Part shown: positions 24,570 through 35,547 of the stretch, one piece after another
Numbering within the stretch: the first letter of the stretch is position 1
Layout of the letters: every line of letters starts with the position of its first letter
NCBI RefSeq assembly: GCF_000485595.1
Contig: NW_014577091.1
Coordinates: 23,956-68,496 of the forward strand
Direction: 5' to 3'
Length of the DNA stretch: 44,541 nt
Source of the DNA: Priapulus caudatus
Lineage: Eukaryota; Priapulida; Priapulimorpha; Priapulimorphida; Priapulidae
Notes under the pieces: model-generated
Database searches by the model: none
Seen by the model: the letters and a program-made list of their open reading frames with translations, nothing else
Told to the model about the DNA's origin: nothing
Made by a program: the position numbers and the translations under genes

Positions 24570-24656
24570 AGGATGACGGCGACGACGACGACGACGACGA
24601 AGATGATTATGCTTATGCTGCTGCTGCTGATGATGATGATAATAATAATAATACCT
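24570..24656. repeat. Compound trinucleotide repeat in the presumed 3' UTR
   Basis: Consecutive runs of GAC, GAT, GCT, GAT and AAT type triplets lie just past the stop of the receptor gene. Read on the gene's strand they are ATT, ATC, AGC and GTC runs. The homologous place in the other copy (about 19,330-19,432) is shorter and interrupted. Confidence 0.85.
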
Positions 24657-24681
24657 GATGCCGTGGCCCATCGTCATTCTA

Positions 24682-24875
24682 TCAAGACTCGGGCGGGTAG
24701 TACACTTGACCTTGATCAATGATGACCTTAACGCTACCAGAAGGCGAGTCTATTGTGGTTGCCAGTTTCGGCTGCTTTCCAGTGGATTGTTTTTTGTTGC
24801 TACTAGGCGACTTAGAGGTCGCGTTGACGTTCTGCTCCCCCAAATTGTTTTTTACGTGTTTGTAGTTATTTGGTC
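24682..24875 (-). CDS. Exon 6: terminal exon, cytoplasmic tail and stop
   Basis: Acceptor TCTTCTTGCAG lies 309 bp downstream of exon 5. Entered in phase 1, the frame stays open for 63 full codons to TGA, exactly as the splice model predicts. The tail is hydrophilic and Lys/Asn/Ser-rich (KSPSSNKKQSTGKQPK, then IDSPSGS) and ends in IIDQGQVYYPPES. The paired tyrosines and the SP dipeptides are possible phosphorylation sites (inference); no known signalling domain is visible. The C-terminus is not a standard PDZ ligand. Downstream, the presumed 3' UTR runs into a compound trinucleotide repeat. An ATTAAA lies near 24332-24327 on this strand. The homologue at 19652-19453 is broken by indels. Confidence 0.8.
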
Positions 24876-25184
24876 CTGCAAGAAGATTCGTCCATTTAGA
24901 AGGTCTATAATCTCTTCATCCTTTCCATAAGTGTATTTAGTTAATAAAAGTGACGAACGTGCGTACGTATACTAAACGCAAAATCACTCGAGATTACTAT
25001 GTCCATTAAAAATTATTTTTAGCATGACGCCAGCGTCTAGGTATTCTAAAGATTAGGTAAAGTACACGCTTGTTATCGACGTGTATCTTTACGGTAACGC
25101 AATGTGGAAATGTTCAACATATGCCCAAGATAATCATTTTCGTAACAACATGCTCTCTAATCCCACCACATCGAAGAAACTTAC

Positions 25185-25373
25185 GGCTATTTCCGCTAGT
25201 GTTTCCGGCCGGACGTGACTGGTTGGCTGAGGATCGGACAGCCGGGACTCCCGTCACCGGGCGGCGGCAGCAGCAGCACACGTACACACTGATGGCACCC
25301 AGGAGAACAGCGATAGACATGACGACGATGGCGATGATAGTACCTGTTTGTAGGCCATCGTTTGTAGCGAAAG
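25185..25373 (-). CDS. Exon 5: juxtamembrane, transmembrane span and start of tail
   Basis: The acceptor is strong (CTTTGACTATTTCAG) and the donor is C followed by GTAAGT. The exon is 189 bp, phase 1 in and phase 1 out. After a short linker (FATNDGLQTG) comes one hydrophobic span, TIIAIVVMSIAVLLGAISVY (about residues 232-251). Then come VCCCCRR, a four-cysteine cluster at the cytoplasmic face typical of palmitoylated single-pass proteins (inference), and a Ser/Pro/Arg/Asn-rich tail start. The first split codon joins the LDLa exon's last base to give Ala. This copy is open, while its homologue at 20197-19998 is frameshifted. It makes the protein a type I membrane protein with CUB and LDLa outside. 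Confidence 0.85.
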
Positions 25374-25597
25374 CTGAAATAGTCAAAGAAAGTGCTGCGG
25401 CGTGGAAGTAGTCGAGAGATCGATCATGAAGATGAATTGCTATAGTCATCGATTCATGAATATGAAATTAAGGCGTCGTTGCATTTTTGAACTTGGTTAA
25501 CGATGTAGTAGGATGAGGATATAGTTTATTTAAAATAAATCAGTTTCCCTGAGCACTCTGAAGTGAAACCATGCATTCGGTGCCTTTGTAGAGACAC

Positions 25598-25752
25598 GTA
25601 CACACGCACACGTACACACGCACACACGCACACGCACACACTCACTCGCGCGCGCGCACGCACAGAAATACATACACACATACGCGCGCACGCACACACA
25701 TACCCACACAACGCACACACGCACGCGCACGCACGCACGCACACACAACATA

Positions 25753-25785
<33 letters not shown>

Positions 25786-25790
25786 ATGCG
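25598..25790. repeat. CA/CGCA microsatellite
   Basis: Alternating CACA and CGCACGCA repeats in the intron between exons 4 and 5. Confidence 0.9.
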
Positions 25791-26146
25791 CGTTTTATGA
25801 TGGGTATTGGTTGCACTGTACGTTTGCTGTCACGTATTTTTAGTTGGTTTAATTGAACTGTCAACAGCTGTACCTTCATCATTCTCATTAGTAGAATAAT
25901 GTGCCTGTGTCAAGCCAATTTCGCGCAAATTACAATAAATCGCCCCGTCTCTATAAATAGGACATGGAATTTCCGTACAGAGACTGAATATATCAGCGTA
26001 TTCATGTTGCTAACTACTGTTGACAAGCCGTGAAATCATTTATCAGGCGCCATATACGCATTTGCGTCTCTTGGCTTAGCACGAATGCAATCACACGTTA
26101 TGGTGTACGTTTACGAAATTACACCGTGTAACGTAGGGACAGCGCG

Positions 26147-26149
<3 letters not shown>

Positions 26150-26186
<37 letters not shown>

Positions 26187-26290
26187 CACACCAGCACAAC
26201 CAGCATGCGCACGCACGCAAACGCACGCACGCACAGCGCACGCACAGCACGCAACCACACAACACAACACACACACACACACTACACACA
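26150..26290. repeat. CA microsatellite
   Basis: CA run with GCACGCA interruptions, also in the intron between exons 4 and 5. Confidence 0.9.
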
Positions 26291-26902
26291 ACTAGCTCCA
26301 TGCTGTGTGCCGGCTTCACCTCCGCCGCTACAGGGACTAATATATTGACGACGCCACAATGCGGAATAGGTCACGCGAATCATTGGGACAGCATAGCCCA
26401 GCACCCACAAAATAAACATTCAACACTCAAGTATTTGAGTTAGATTTGGTGCCATTTATCGAACGCAACGAAAGAAAACCAAATGCTCGCATTGGTGGCT
26501 ACAGCGCTAGCTAAGATTCCCGCCTGCAGTTCCTCAGGAGTTTGGTCGTTCCAGCGATGTGGCGCATAGCCGAGGACGCAGCGATAGATTCAACACGTCA
26601 CTAACCCGCAAGGGCTATCTGTAATATATGGGAAGTAACTCAGCAGAGCGAGCAATCACGAAAATGCCCAATGACCAAATCCTTTCCTAGGAAATCAAAC
26701 GATTAAGTGAGTCATCGCTCGTGAACCCGCGCACCAAGCGAAGCTCTGTGTGCGCGCTACACGTTGTTCTCGCCGATAGTGATGCTGTCGTTGTCGTATC
26801 AGGTACTACATATATATGTACCAAAGGAACATATATGTATACACAAAGGTACATATACGTATCCACAAAGCGTATCCAGACTTGTACTAGCTAAGAAGTG
26901 TA

Positions 26903-26926
26903 CCCTAACCCTAACCCTAACCCTAA
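26903..26926. repeat. Telomere-like (CCCTAA)4
   Basis: Four exact CCCTAA units. The matching place in the other copy (about 22,517) has only a partial CCCTACCCTAA. Confidence 0.85.
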
Positions 26927-27239
26927 ACATACCTCATATAAAAATATAAACATAATACAAACAACCTAAAAAACTACCACGGTACATATAATGTAAGTAC
27001 CTGATACGACAACGACCCTTCGTGCAATAATGATAGATTGTCGTTAACAGCAGTGTAACAAGTGGCTAGTGTGCCCGCAGCGTCTCTGGTGAAAATCCCG
27101 CATTTGGTCGTTATATTTATCTCATAAAATTAACCGACTACTGCAGACAAGTAAGAGGCTGGTGTACATTCCCCGAGCCCCCCCTACAACAACACAGCCC
27201 CGCCACAGACAACCCATACAACAGCAACACGAAACACGC

Positions 27240-27817
27240 CCTCCATAATTTAATATATTATATATATAATATATATATATAATAATATATATAATACCTA
27301 TACTATATATATATGACGGTAGTAGTATAGAATGGTAGGGTTATAAGTATTATATTGGTGTGTTGTGTGTGTGTTGTGTCGTTGAGGTGTACGCGTGCAG
27401 TGTGTGTGCGTGAGTGTGTGGATGTGTGTGATTGTGTTGTGGGGTGTGGGTCGTGTGTCTGTGGCGTAGGTGCGTTGTGGTGTGTGTGCCTGGCGTGTGC
27501 GCGGTGGGATGAGCGTTTCGTGTGTGCGTGTGTGTGTGTGTTGTGATGTTGTGTGTGGTGTTGTGATGTGAGATGTGGTGTGTGTGTGAGTGTGGTGTTG
27601 TGTGGTGGTGTGTGTGTTGTGGTGTATATGTTGTGTGATGTGTGTGTGTGTTGTGTGGTTGTTGACTGTTGTGTGTTGTAGTGTGTGTGTGTCGTGTGTG
27701 CTGGATGTTGACATCTGTGGGTGTGTGTTGTGTGCGTGGTGGGTGTGTTGGTGACACTGTGTGATGTCGGTATGTGTGGTGTGTTTGTGTGTTGTGTGTG
27801 TGTGTGTATTATGAACT

Positions 27818-27848
<31 letters not shown>

Positions 27849-27931
27849 GTGTGTTGTGGTTGTGTGTGTTGACACTCGGTTTGGGGTGTGTGTTTTGTTG
27901 TGGTGTGCTGTGGAACACGTTTGTGTGTGTT

Positions 27932-27969
<38 letters not shown>

Positions 27970-28071
27970 TGTGGTGTGTGTGTGTGTGTGTGTGTGTTGT
28001 GTGTGTGTTATGTATCGCTGTTTGTGCGTGTGGCGTATGTTGTGTGTTTTAAAAAAAAAAAAAAAAAAAAA
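27240..28071. repeat. TA repeat, long GT block and poly-A run
   Basis: AT palindromes at 27.25-27.31 kb, about 690 bp of GT-type repeats, then about 20 A. Read on the minus strand this is CA repeat. The long His/Thr-rich frames are artefacts. Confidence 0.95.
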
Positions 28072-28430
28072 TTTATTTCTGTGCCTATATATAGTCTTGA
28101 TGAATGCCATGTCGCGTTACAGAAAATGGGGGAATTCCGTCCATTAAAAATCAGAATAGTCCTCTTAAGGCCGATACCGACACAGCTGGGACGTCATATA
28201 TATATATATGCACTACCGCAACACGGCACGTCATCCGAATAGTGCCGCTGTCCGACTCTGCTTAAGGCTTTCGATCACGTTCCCGTTCCGCACAGCCGCA
28301 CATGCGGCTTGTCCTGAACCATCGATACCAACCATCTCAGACATCTTCGCCGGCCTTTTCCACCGGCTCACCTCCAACGCATCTCTCACTCGACCACTAC
28401 TAGACAAGTTATAGCTACTATACTATGAAT
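28072..28430. other. Unassigned intronic sequence
   Basis: Moderately GC-rich, with one 68-codon open frame on the plus strand and no recognisable product. It sits between the poly-A run and GA-rich sequence. Confidence 0.4.
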
Positions 28431-28795
28431 ATATATATTGACTATAGCTACTAAGAGACGATCGAAGCAAGAACCGACGAGAGCGCAGTAGAGAAGAAGA
28501 GAGAAGACCCGACGAGACGGCAGACGAGAGACGATCGAGAGATCGACGACGCAGAAGCGACACTGAAAAAAACAAAAAAACGAGAGAGCAACCAGAGGCC
28601 AGGGACGAAGACTACGAGAATAACTATATATACTACGTACTACCTATAACCGTACCGTAGATAGATACGGATTAGATAACCTAGATAATAGATAGAACTA
28701 GATAGATAACTAACTAGATAGATAGATAGATAGATAAGATAGATCGATAGATACGATAGTAGCGATAGAATAGATAATAGATACACTACTTTCAA
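28430..28795. repeat. GA-rich then GATA repeat
   Basis: GACGAGA-type purine tract followed by a GATA microsatellite. It is the equivalent of 10.47-11.04 kb. Confidence 0.8.
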
Positions 28796-28799
28796 CTAA

Positions 28800-29865
28800 A
28801 AAGTTAGTTTTTTTACATAAGTCTTCTAGCTATAGTTCTCTTAGTGTAGATAGATAAAGTTACTTAGCTAACCGCTGCTAACATGCCCGACAACAATTCT
28901 ACCCCCCAACCTAACCTCCTTAATAATGAATGTGCGTCCCACAAAGGCAAACGATAAACAATTAAATATACTAATTGTTATAATCCAATAAAATTAGTAA
29001 TGTTGCAGTAGTATAGAATTCAAGCGACAGCTTTACTCACACAATTCCGGCCGCGCCTAGCGTTACTAATTCTCTCCGCTGCGTAACCCGATTACTAATA
29101 TACTAACTTAAACATATTATGTGATCGTTAATTGACTAGCATGTTATTTGTGCTGTCGTATACCTACTGGAATCAGCGCGTCGCGCTCGAGCCCTAACTA
29201 GGCTTAACTGTGCGAGTTTCAATGTCCGCCGCGCAACATATTTACAAGGGGCCTGGCGCGCGCATTACCCTGATCCGTCCGGCCGCGCGACAATTCTCCA
29301 TCAGAATCACTCCGCGCGGCCCCCCGTAACGCGCTTTATTCAATTCCGCCTTGCCGGAATCCTTTTCAACTCGATCTATATATATTAACCACTATGATTT
29401 TATCTATGACATATTCTATCGTTATTATATATAGTAGAGTATATAGACGCTACTGGGCGCAATGTCATTTACACCGCATTAATTCACACAACACGGTTTG
29501 CCCATTTACTTACAACACACGGAGGCGAGTGGTCGGCACGGCAGAGGTTTACTACACAACGAATTATTTTACTTTGACATTTGTTATTCTTTTCTGAGCG
29601 GGCATGCATAAGCGACGCATGGCATTCATATACTAGTTGCGATTAGTGCGACGAGATAGCGTAAAGCGGTGACATGATTATATGCCTAGTGCTCGCAGTC
29701 CAGCGTTTCCCGCCGCTCGAGCGCTCCAGTCCTCGCTAAGGAGATTGATGCAGGTCGCGAGTTCAGTTCTTGCAATAGATGAAGATTTTGCCGTGTCGCA
29801 GTTGAAAGTCATCCGAGAAGCATTTTTTGCGGATCTGAAAAACATATTCGAATGTAGTAAAATCT
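28800..29865. repeat. Duplicated segment Y', in-place copy with broken LDLa exon
   Basis: Homologous to 11,045-11,937 but with many inserted bases, often C or G. It continues at 29.87 kb into unique sequence of the large intron, so this copy is the one anchored to the rest of the gene. Confidence 0.8.
29686..29834 (-). pseudogene. Exon 4, in place: LDLa exon disrupted by indels
   Basis: This segment lies where the gene needs its LDLa exon, between exon 3 and exon 5, and keeps the acceptor (TTTTTCAG then ATCCGCAAAAAATGC). It is plainly the same exon as 11910-11776 but is about 149 bp instead of 135. Scattered single-base and short insertions destroy the frame, and the donor GTATAT has become GCATAT. 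Flanking intron sequence is homologous to that around the intact copy. Either the genome carries a broken allele, or this stretch is under-corrected assembly sequence. I favour the latter, because neighbouring introns show the same dense indel pattern and the intact copy has the exact phases the gene needs. Confidence 0.7.
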
Positions 29866-31075
29866 AACGAGGCGCGAGCCGTGCCGAGCTAAAAAAAGAA
29901 GCATCGTTACATCTTTTTGCTGGGACAATTCGTATTTTGAAAAGAAAAAGAATTAAAAGGCCGACCGCCAACAACCGTAGCCGGATTTTTAGCAAACGAT
30001 AAGCGATGAATGCGATGTAAGGGCGGAGTGAAGCGCGTGAAGGGTGCGATGTGGAAGCGATGTAGGGTCGTGCGGCGCACATTCAAGGGGTCTTATTGGG
30101 CTGTTCATATTTATGTGCAGCGGTAACGGAATTTTCCTGAGGTTCCGCCGCGCATCATCGCACAAAATCGCGTCAAAGTATAATGATTCAAAATCAAATG
30201 GCAATGTGAGTTTGGGAACAATCACGCGCCGAATAAAGTAGAGTAAGAGATTCGTCTGAGCAGAATGTAACAGCGCACACCTAACAATCGGTTTCAGTCG
30301 CTTCATTCTTTGTAAAAGGAATCGGGCCTGTGTGCGTGGCCTAAATGAGGGGCTGTATAGTAGCAAATCGGTTCATGGTGCTATTCATCGGTTCAAACTT
30401 ATGAAAATAGTGGGTTTACAATATACGTAAGGTTCTCTCACTGATATCAGGCAGCGAACAGCAGGACTGAATTTTTTTCCACATCACACTCTCTACGCTA
30501 AATTATTGCATAAAATGTATAAGTACATAAGATAGCGATAGAAAGATAGAGAACAAATTGTAGACTCGCCCGACTCCTACATGAAATTTTGGCAATTTCA
30601 TTGGAACTTCATTTTTTCATGATATATCGTGGTCCCCCCCCCCCCCCGCCTAACTATCATGAATGCACTGTGGGCGAATGTTCACTATCAAAGGTTTAAA
30701 TCGACATGCAATCGGCTCGCATTTCTTTGGGAATTCATTGGAAAATTTATTGAGAGTGTCCTTGGAATTTCCTTGCAACGATGGGTCGGGCCATAGATAT
30801 CCCAAACACACTGTAATTGGACACGCAGCAATTCCAATAGTTTAGCGCCCTTTACCAACACATCATAGCTTGCGATATGTTGCGTTTGCGCTAAATGTAG
30901 TAGGGAACGGAGAGAGATGATTACATCACAAATGGATTGCTGAGGTTCATGCCAAACCTTATTCGCAAGCGTTACTCGCATAAGCGACACCTTGCGGGAA
31001 AAAAATGATCGACGGATGCCAGAGTTGACGCAGAACCACATAACCTAGTAAAATATTTCTCCCGTATACTATAAA
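29866..31075. other. Large intron between exons 3 and 4, unique sequence
   Basis: No exon is recognised. It contains a C13-type run at about 30,635. Open frames of 117-125 codons on the minus strand (29,989-30,366 and 30,688-31,041) have no domain and no supporting splice pattern. Confidence 0.5.
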
Positions 31076-31076
31076 G

Positions 31077-31132
<56 letters not shown>
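31076..31132. repeat. GA microsatellite
   Basis: Pure GA run of about 50 bp. Confidence 0.95.
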
Positions 31133-31134
<2 letters not shown>

Positions 31135-31612
31135 ACTGCAAGTTTGGCAAACGGTTAGATCGACACTCCTAGTTACAGCTGAAAATGCTTCTATTTTTCT
31201 GCCGACCAGCGGGAAAAGGAATCATGGCGCTGCGTAACGCTGCCCATCCGGGGCAGACGATCGATGTAATAAGTCGGAGCCGTTCAACATCGACAGCGCA
31301 AACCGTTTCATTCAATTTCCCGTCGATTTCGTAGGAGTTTCAGCGCGGCCCGCATTAACAACACCGTGGGAAAATTGCATTGCGTGTTGACAATATCGAA
31401 AAACCATTTCCAGTGTTAACCCGTGCCTCGGGCTTTGATCAAATGCGATCGCCGAGCGGACCTCGTTACTTCGTTACGGGGACACGTGAAGGTACTGATT
31501 GGAGACTGCTATGCGATCTCATGTAAGCTAATGTCGCGAATCAACCGACTCTCGTGCGAACGTGAGAAGATCGTACAAAAAGACTTTTTGACACTGGAAA
31601 TATACGAGTTTT

Positions 31613-31930
31613 ATGCGAGTAAAATTTACATATTACGTATTAATTATAACGTTTACAAACATTAACTTCATTTCCTCATCGGTGCTTACTTTTCGGGTCT
31701 TATACCATCTTCCAGAAATAAATATTCGTGTACATTTAGCTGTCGTACTGTTATTAACTGATCCTGGCGCTAGCACATCATTCGACATTGTTACCGTTAT
31801 CGCACCTTGTTCCTATAGTGTGCACTATAATGGAAATGCTATGATAGGTTCCGATGCGTTTCCGTTCGCGTTGGTTTTTACCGTTAATCATTCCATCGAA
31901 GGAGATCGCACAGCAACCCTTGTTCTGTAA
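31613..31930 (+). other. Unrecognised open frame inside the large intron
   Basis: 105 codons on the plus strand, opposite to the gene. A fair acceptor (ACCATCTTCCAG) ends at 31,714, and the second half reads like a globular sequence (IAPCSYSVHYNGN, then FPFALVFTVNH). No family is recognised and no donor or second exon was found, so coding status is doubtful. Confidence 0.2.
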
Positions 31931-32014
31931 CGTACTATCGACGTTCACAATCTGCTGGATTTTTGTCGTCTTTAGCTATAGCGTCTATTGAGGAGGCGCT
32001 GGTGAATCGGTAAC

Positions 32015-32290
32015 AAGATAGTACACGGCGCAATAGTGAGATAGAGTAGATTATAGTGCGAGCTATAGAATCATGATTGTCAATCTTCACTGCAAACCAG
32101 AAGGAGTAATAAAATAGAGCTTGCGTCAACGCGTCGACCTGAGACGAGTGCGTCATATGTAAGTACATATAAGACGCGATAGTAAGATTGAGTAGATTGT
32201 AGTGCGAAATAGTATCATTATTCTGTGCAAACCAGAAGGAGTAATAAAAGAGAGATTTATGAGTCGACTTGAGACGAGTGCGTCATGCGT
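32015..32290. repeat. Tandem duplication of about 140 bp
   Basis: The run GATAGAGTAGATTATAGTGCG ... CAAACCAGAAGGAGTAATAA ... CTGAGACGAGTGCGTCAT occurs twice in a row, with small differences. Confidence 0.8.
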
Positions 32291-32480
32291 TCTGAAGGAT
32301 TTCATCATGCGTCAGCGCTCATACGTCTTTAGTAACCTAACGCCTGAGGGTTTAATATAATATTAGGATTAAAAGCAGTTTATGCATAATATGCATGTCG
32401 ATGCTCAATATACTCATCTCGTCCACGCCACCCACAACATTCCCATGCACTCATACATGTAAACAAACACTCTGCCCACA

Positions 32481-32483
<3 letters not shown>

Positions 32484-32554
<71 letters not shown>

Positions 32555-32677
32555 CTCTCTCGTCTCCCTTCTCTCTTCTCTCTCTCTCCTCTCCTCTCTT
32601 CTCTCCTGCTCTATCTCTCTTCTCTCTCTCCTCTTGCTCTCTCTCTCTTCTCTCTCCCTCTCTCTCTCTCTCTCTCT

Positions 32678-32721
<44 letters not shown>
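32484..32721. repeat. Long CT microsatellite
   Basis: CT/TCTC repeats with few interruptions. The Ser/Leu- and Glu/Arg-rich frames are artefacts. Confidence 0.95.
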
Positions 32722-32724
<3 letters not shown>

Positions 32725-33025
32725 GATCGAACACGCCCATCGCTATAGCCAGCATGGATTTGCGTAATTAATATTAGCTAGCTGGAACGAACATCGGCCG
32801 TGACGCAGGACACGACAGCGGTAAGTACACAGGGACACTCTAACGTGCATACTGCGCCGTTATTACGAAGGCAGTTTACCCGCGCGCGCCGCCATGGGAG
32901 ACGCGGGAACAACGCAGGACAGGCAGGAGACAGCGCGCGAAGCCAGAGCGTGATTCGCGTCATGTTTTATTCATGAACGCGTTCACATCCTGCGTAGCGG
33001 CGGTGACCGCCGAATTTATGCGTTA

Positions 33026-33376
33026 AGGGGTGGACACGTATACTAGCCGATTTTTCGTGCAGGCTGCCGGCCGACTCGACCGCACGAAAAAGCAGCTAGT
33101 GTGTCCAGTGTCTCGGTCGCAGTCGCGGTCGATTTTCGAGCCGACCGGCTGAGCCGGCCGTATCAAACATGTTTGATAATTATTTGAGCCGGCCGGCGGC
33201 AATCGCCTAGTGTGCCCGGGTCTGCGATTGAGCCGGCCGATTGTACAATTCATCAGCCAATCAGCGTGCTGAAAATCCACAGAGTCGCACGGCTCAGCCG
33301 CGTAGTGTGTCCGCAGAGCTCCAGGCTCAGCCGGCCGGCTCGACCGCACGAAAAATCGGCTAGTGTGTCCACCCCT
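33026..33376. mobile_element. Harbinger-like MITE, TTA target duplication
   Basis: Terminal repeats begin AGGGGTGGACAC and end GTGTCCACCCCT, followed inward by an ACTAGCCGATTTTTCGTGC arm and its mirror. TTA flanks both ends (33023-33025 and 33377-33379), the 3-bp TWA duplication typical of PIF/Harbinger. The interior repeats TAGTGTGTCC-like and GAGCCGGCCG words about four times and has no transposase. Confidence 0.8.
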
Positions 33377-33634
33377 TTAGCGGCACCTCGACAATGGCGG
33401 ACAGCAAACACTGGGGGACGCCGCCGCGAGGAGGCAAACATCGAGGTAGTATAGGTGCTGTTCATGTCGGAGGACCGCATTGCGGTGGTTTGTAGCTTAC
33501 TACATCGTGTCTATATTGTGTAGGTGCATAGTAGCCCAAAATAAAGGTCTGTGCTTTTGGTTATATGACAGAGTATATAATTAGTAATAATTAATAATAA
33601 TTGGTTATATTAGATGAAATAAACGGAAAAGTTC

Positions 33635-33637
<3 letters not shown>

Positions 33638-33681
<44 letters not shown>
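33638..33681. repeat. TA microsatellite
   Basis: Uninterrupted TA run. Confidence 0.95.
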
Positions 33682-33682
<1 letters not shown>

Positions 33683-33784
33683 CTTGGAGCTATATTGTTT
33701 TGCTATTATTGTTTTGCTGCGTATACGTGTGTGGGCGTGCGTGCGTGTGTGCGTGCGTGTATGCATGGTCAACTGGCCATCGTA

Positions 33785-34156
33785 CTCAGAAATAATCATT
33801 TTTACTGCGGTAGAAATAATTCAACCGCGGTTAAATTATGTGTGACAAGGTCCCTGATTAGGTAAAAAGGAAAGAATTTTACCGCAGTTAAAATATTTTT
33901 ACCACGGTAAAAATAATTTATCCGCAGTTAAATTATGTGTGACAATGCCCCTGAATGAGTAAAAAGGAATATAATTTAACCGTGGTAAATTTATAGCCTT
34001 TTTATTCAATCAGAAGCCTTGTTACACATAATTTAACCGCGAATAAATTATTCTTACCGCGGTTAAATTATGTGGAACAAGGCCTCTGATTAGGTAAAAG
34101 TGGTATAATTTAACCGCGGTAAATTATTTTTACCGGTAAAAATAATTATTTCTGAG
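33785..34156. mobile_element. Mariner-like MITE inserted in TA
   Basis: The ends are CTCAGAAATAAT and ATTATTTCTGAG, each bordered by TA (33783-33784 and 34157-34158). The interior is built from about four copies, in both orientations, of a unit with CCGCGGTTAAATTATGTG followed by ACAAGGCCCCTGATTAGG-like sequence. No coding frame is present. Confidence 0.75.
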
Positions 34157-34186
34157 TACTAGCTATGGCCAACCTGCGACCACAAT

Positions 34187-34790
<604 letters not shown>

Positions 34791-35347
34791 ACGATGAGCA
34801 GGGTAACATGGCGCTGCGAGCATGGTAGCAAAGCGCTAACTGACGCCAATCTTGAGCAGCTGATGAAATCACCGAGCAAATGCAATCAACGTCTGGATCT
34901 GTCTTCATCGCTACCTATATATTACACGATGTAACAATCAGCCCCTTAATTACGATATATACGGGTCACGACTAACGCGGAGTATATGCAATGATGCTGA
35001 TCGAGTCAGCATTCTACAGCCAGCAATCATCTCCCAGCCTTGCTCACTCTGTAGCTAGTCTGTAATGCTCAACTATACATATATAAACCTGTTATTTTTG
35101 CGACGTGGAATTTGACCGTGCGATCCGCGAAATACCATGCAGCTAAAAATTTCGTCATTCGGGAATACAAGTCTATCGGGTCGCGGGGAAAACCGAAATT
35201 GAGATTTTAATTCTCCGGGAACTGGGAAACGGCATATTTTCTACTTGAGAAACTGGGATTTACCCTCCCCATTTTCCCCTCAGTGGGAAGTACTTACATA
35301 CAAGCCGGATGTTTATACCTATGACTTTGTACGCCGTAGGCCTATAT
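34791..35347. other. Sequence downstream of the alternative terminal exon
   Basis: No other exon was found. It would be the 3' UTR and flank of the short isoform. It contains ATTAAA on the minus strand at 35211-35206. Confidence 0.4.
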
Positions 35348-35547
35348 TTATGCGCTAAGCGCAAAGAATAATTGTCTTGAATCGTACATATCTGCATGCT
35401 GGAATGCACCGTAGGCGTGATTCACAACATTAACTCTCCTAATTTTAATGTTGTTATTGCAGAGAACTACTATGGCTGCTATTGCAGAAACGGGTAGCAG
35501 AATCAGTGTTAGAAGCGCCAGCGCGATATATAATTCGGGTGTACACG
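35348..35547 (-). CDS. Candidate alternative terminal exon: membrane span plus short tail
   Basis: A 200-bp open segment follows a pyrimidine-rich tract ending CGGCAAG, with no other AG for about 50 bases upstream. Entered in phase 1, as exon 3 requires, it reads ACTPEL and then a hydrophobic span of about 23-25 residues (YIALALLTLILLPVSAIAAI, continuing VVLC). A basic stop-transfer (NNNIKIRR) follows, then a 28-residue tail containing two tyrosines (HAYGAF and DMYDS), and TAA. A possible ATTAAA polyadenylation signal lies about 137 bases past the stop (35206-35211). Spliced to exon 3 it would give a 241-residue signal-CUB-membrane protein lacking LDLa. The alternatives are the last exon of another gene or a chance hydrophobic frame. 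The AAG acceptor is acceptable but not the commonest form. Confidence 0.45.

Larger units (their letters stand above)
23150..27090. repeat. Segment B of a large direct duplication (copy with open exons)
   Basis: This is homologous over its length to 17,790-22,790 in the same orientation. It carries exons 5 and 6 in open form, a CA/CG microsatellite (25.6-25.8 kb), a CA block (26.15-26.29 kb) and a telomere-like CCCTAA run. The rest is intron or 3' flank with no other recognisable gene. An AT-rich hairpin (24178-24194 against 24199-24215) is present here but not in the other copy. Confidence 0.85.

Noticed and set aside
17790-27090. Recent tandem paralogues of the receptor
   Set aside because: Only the 3' exons are duplicated, one copy is full of short indels and the join is an N gap; an assembly or allele explanation fits better.
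27298-28242. 270-codon His/Thr-rich and 173-codon Cys/Val-rich frames
   Set aside because: Both are readings of the GT microsatellite; no conserved domain or splice context.
32395-32755. Ser/Leu-rich and Arg/Glu-rich frames
   Set aside because: Translation of a CT/GA microsatellite.
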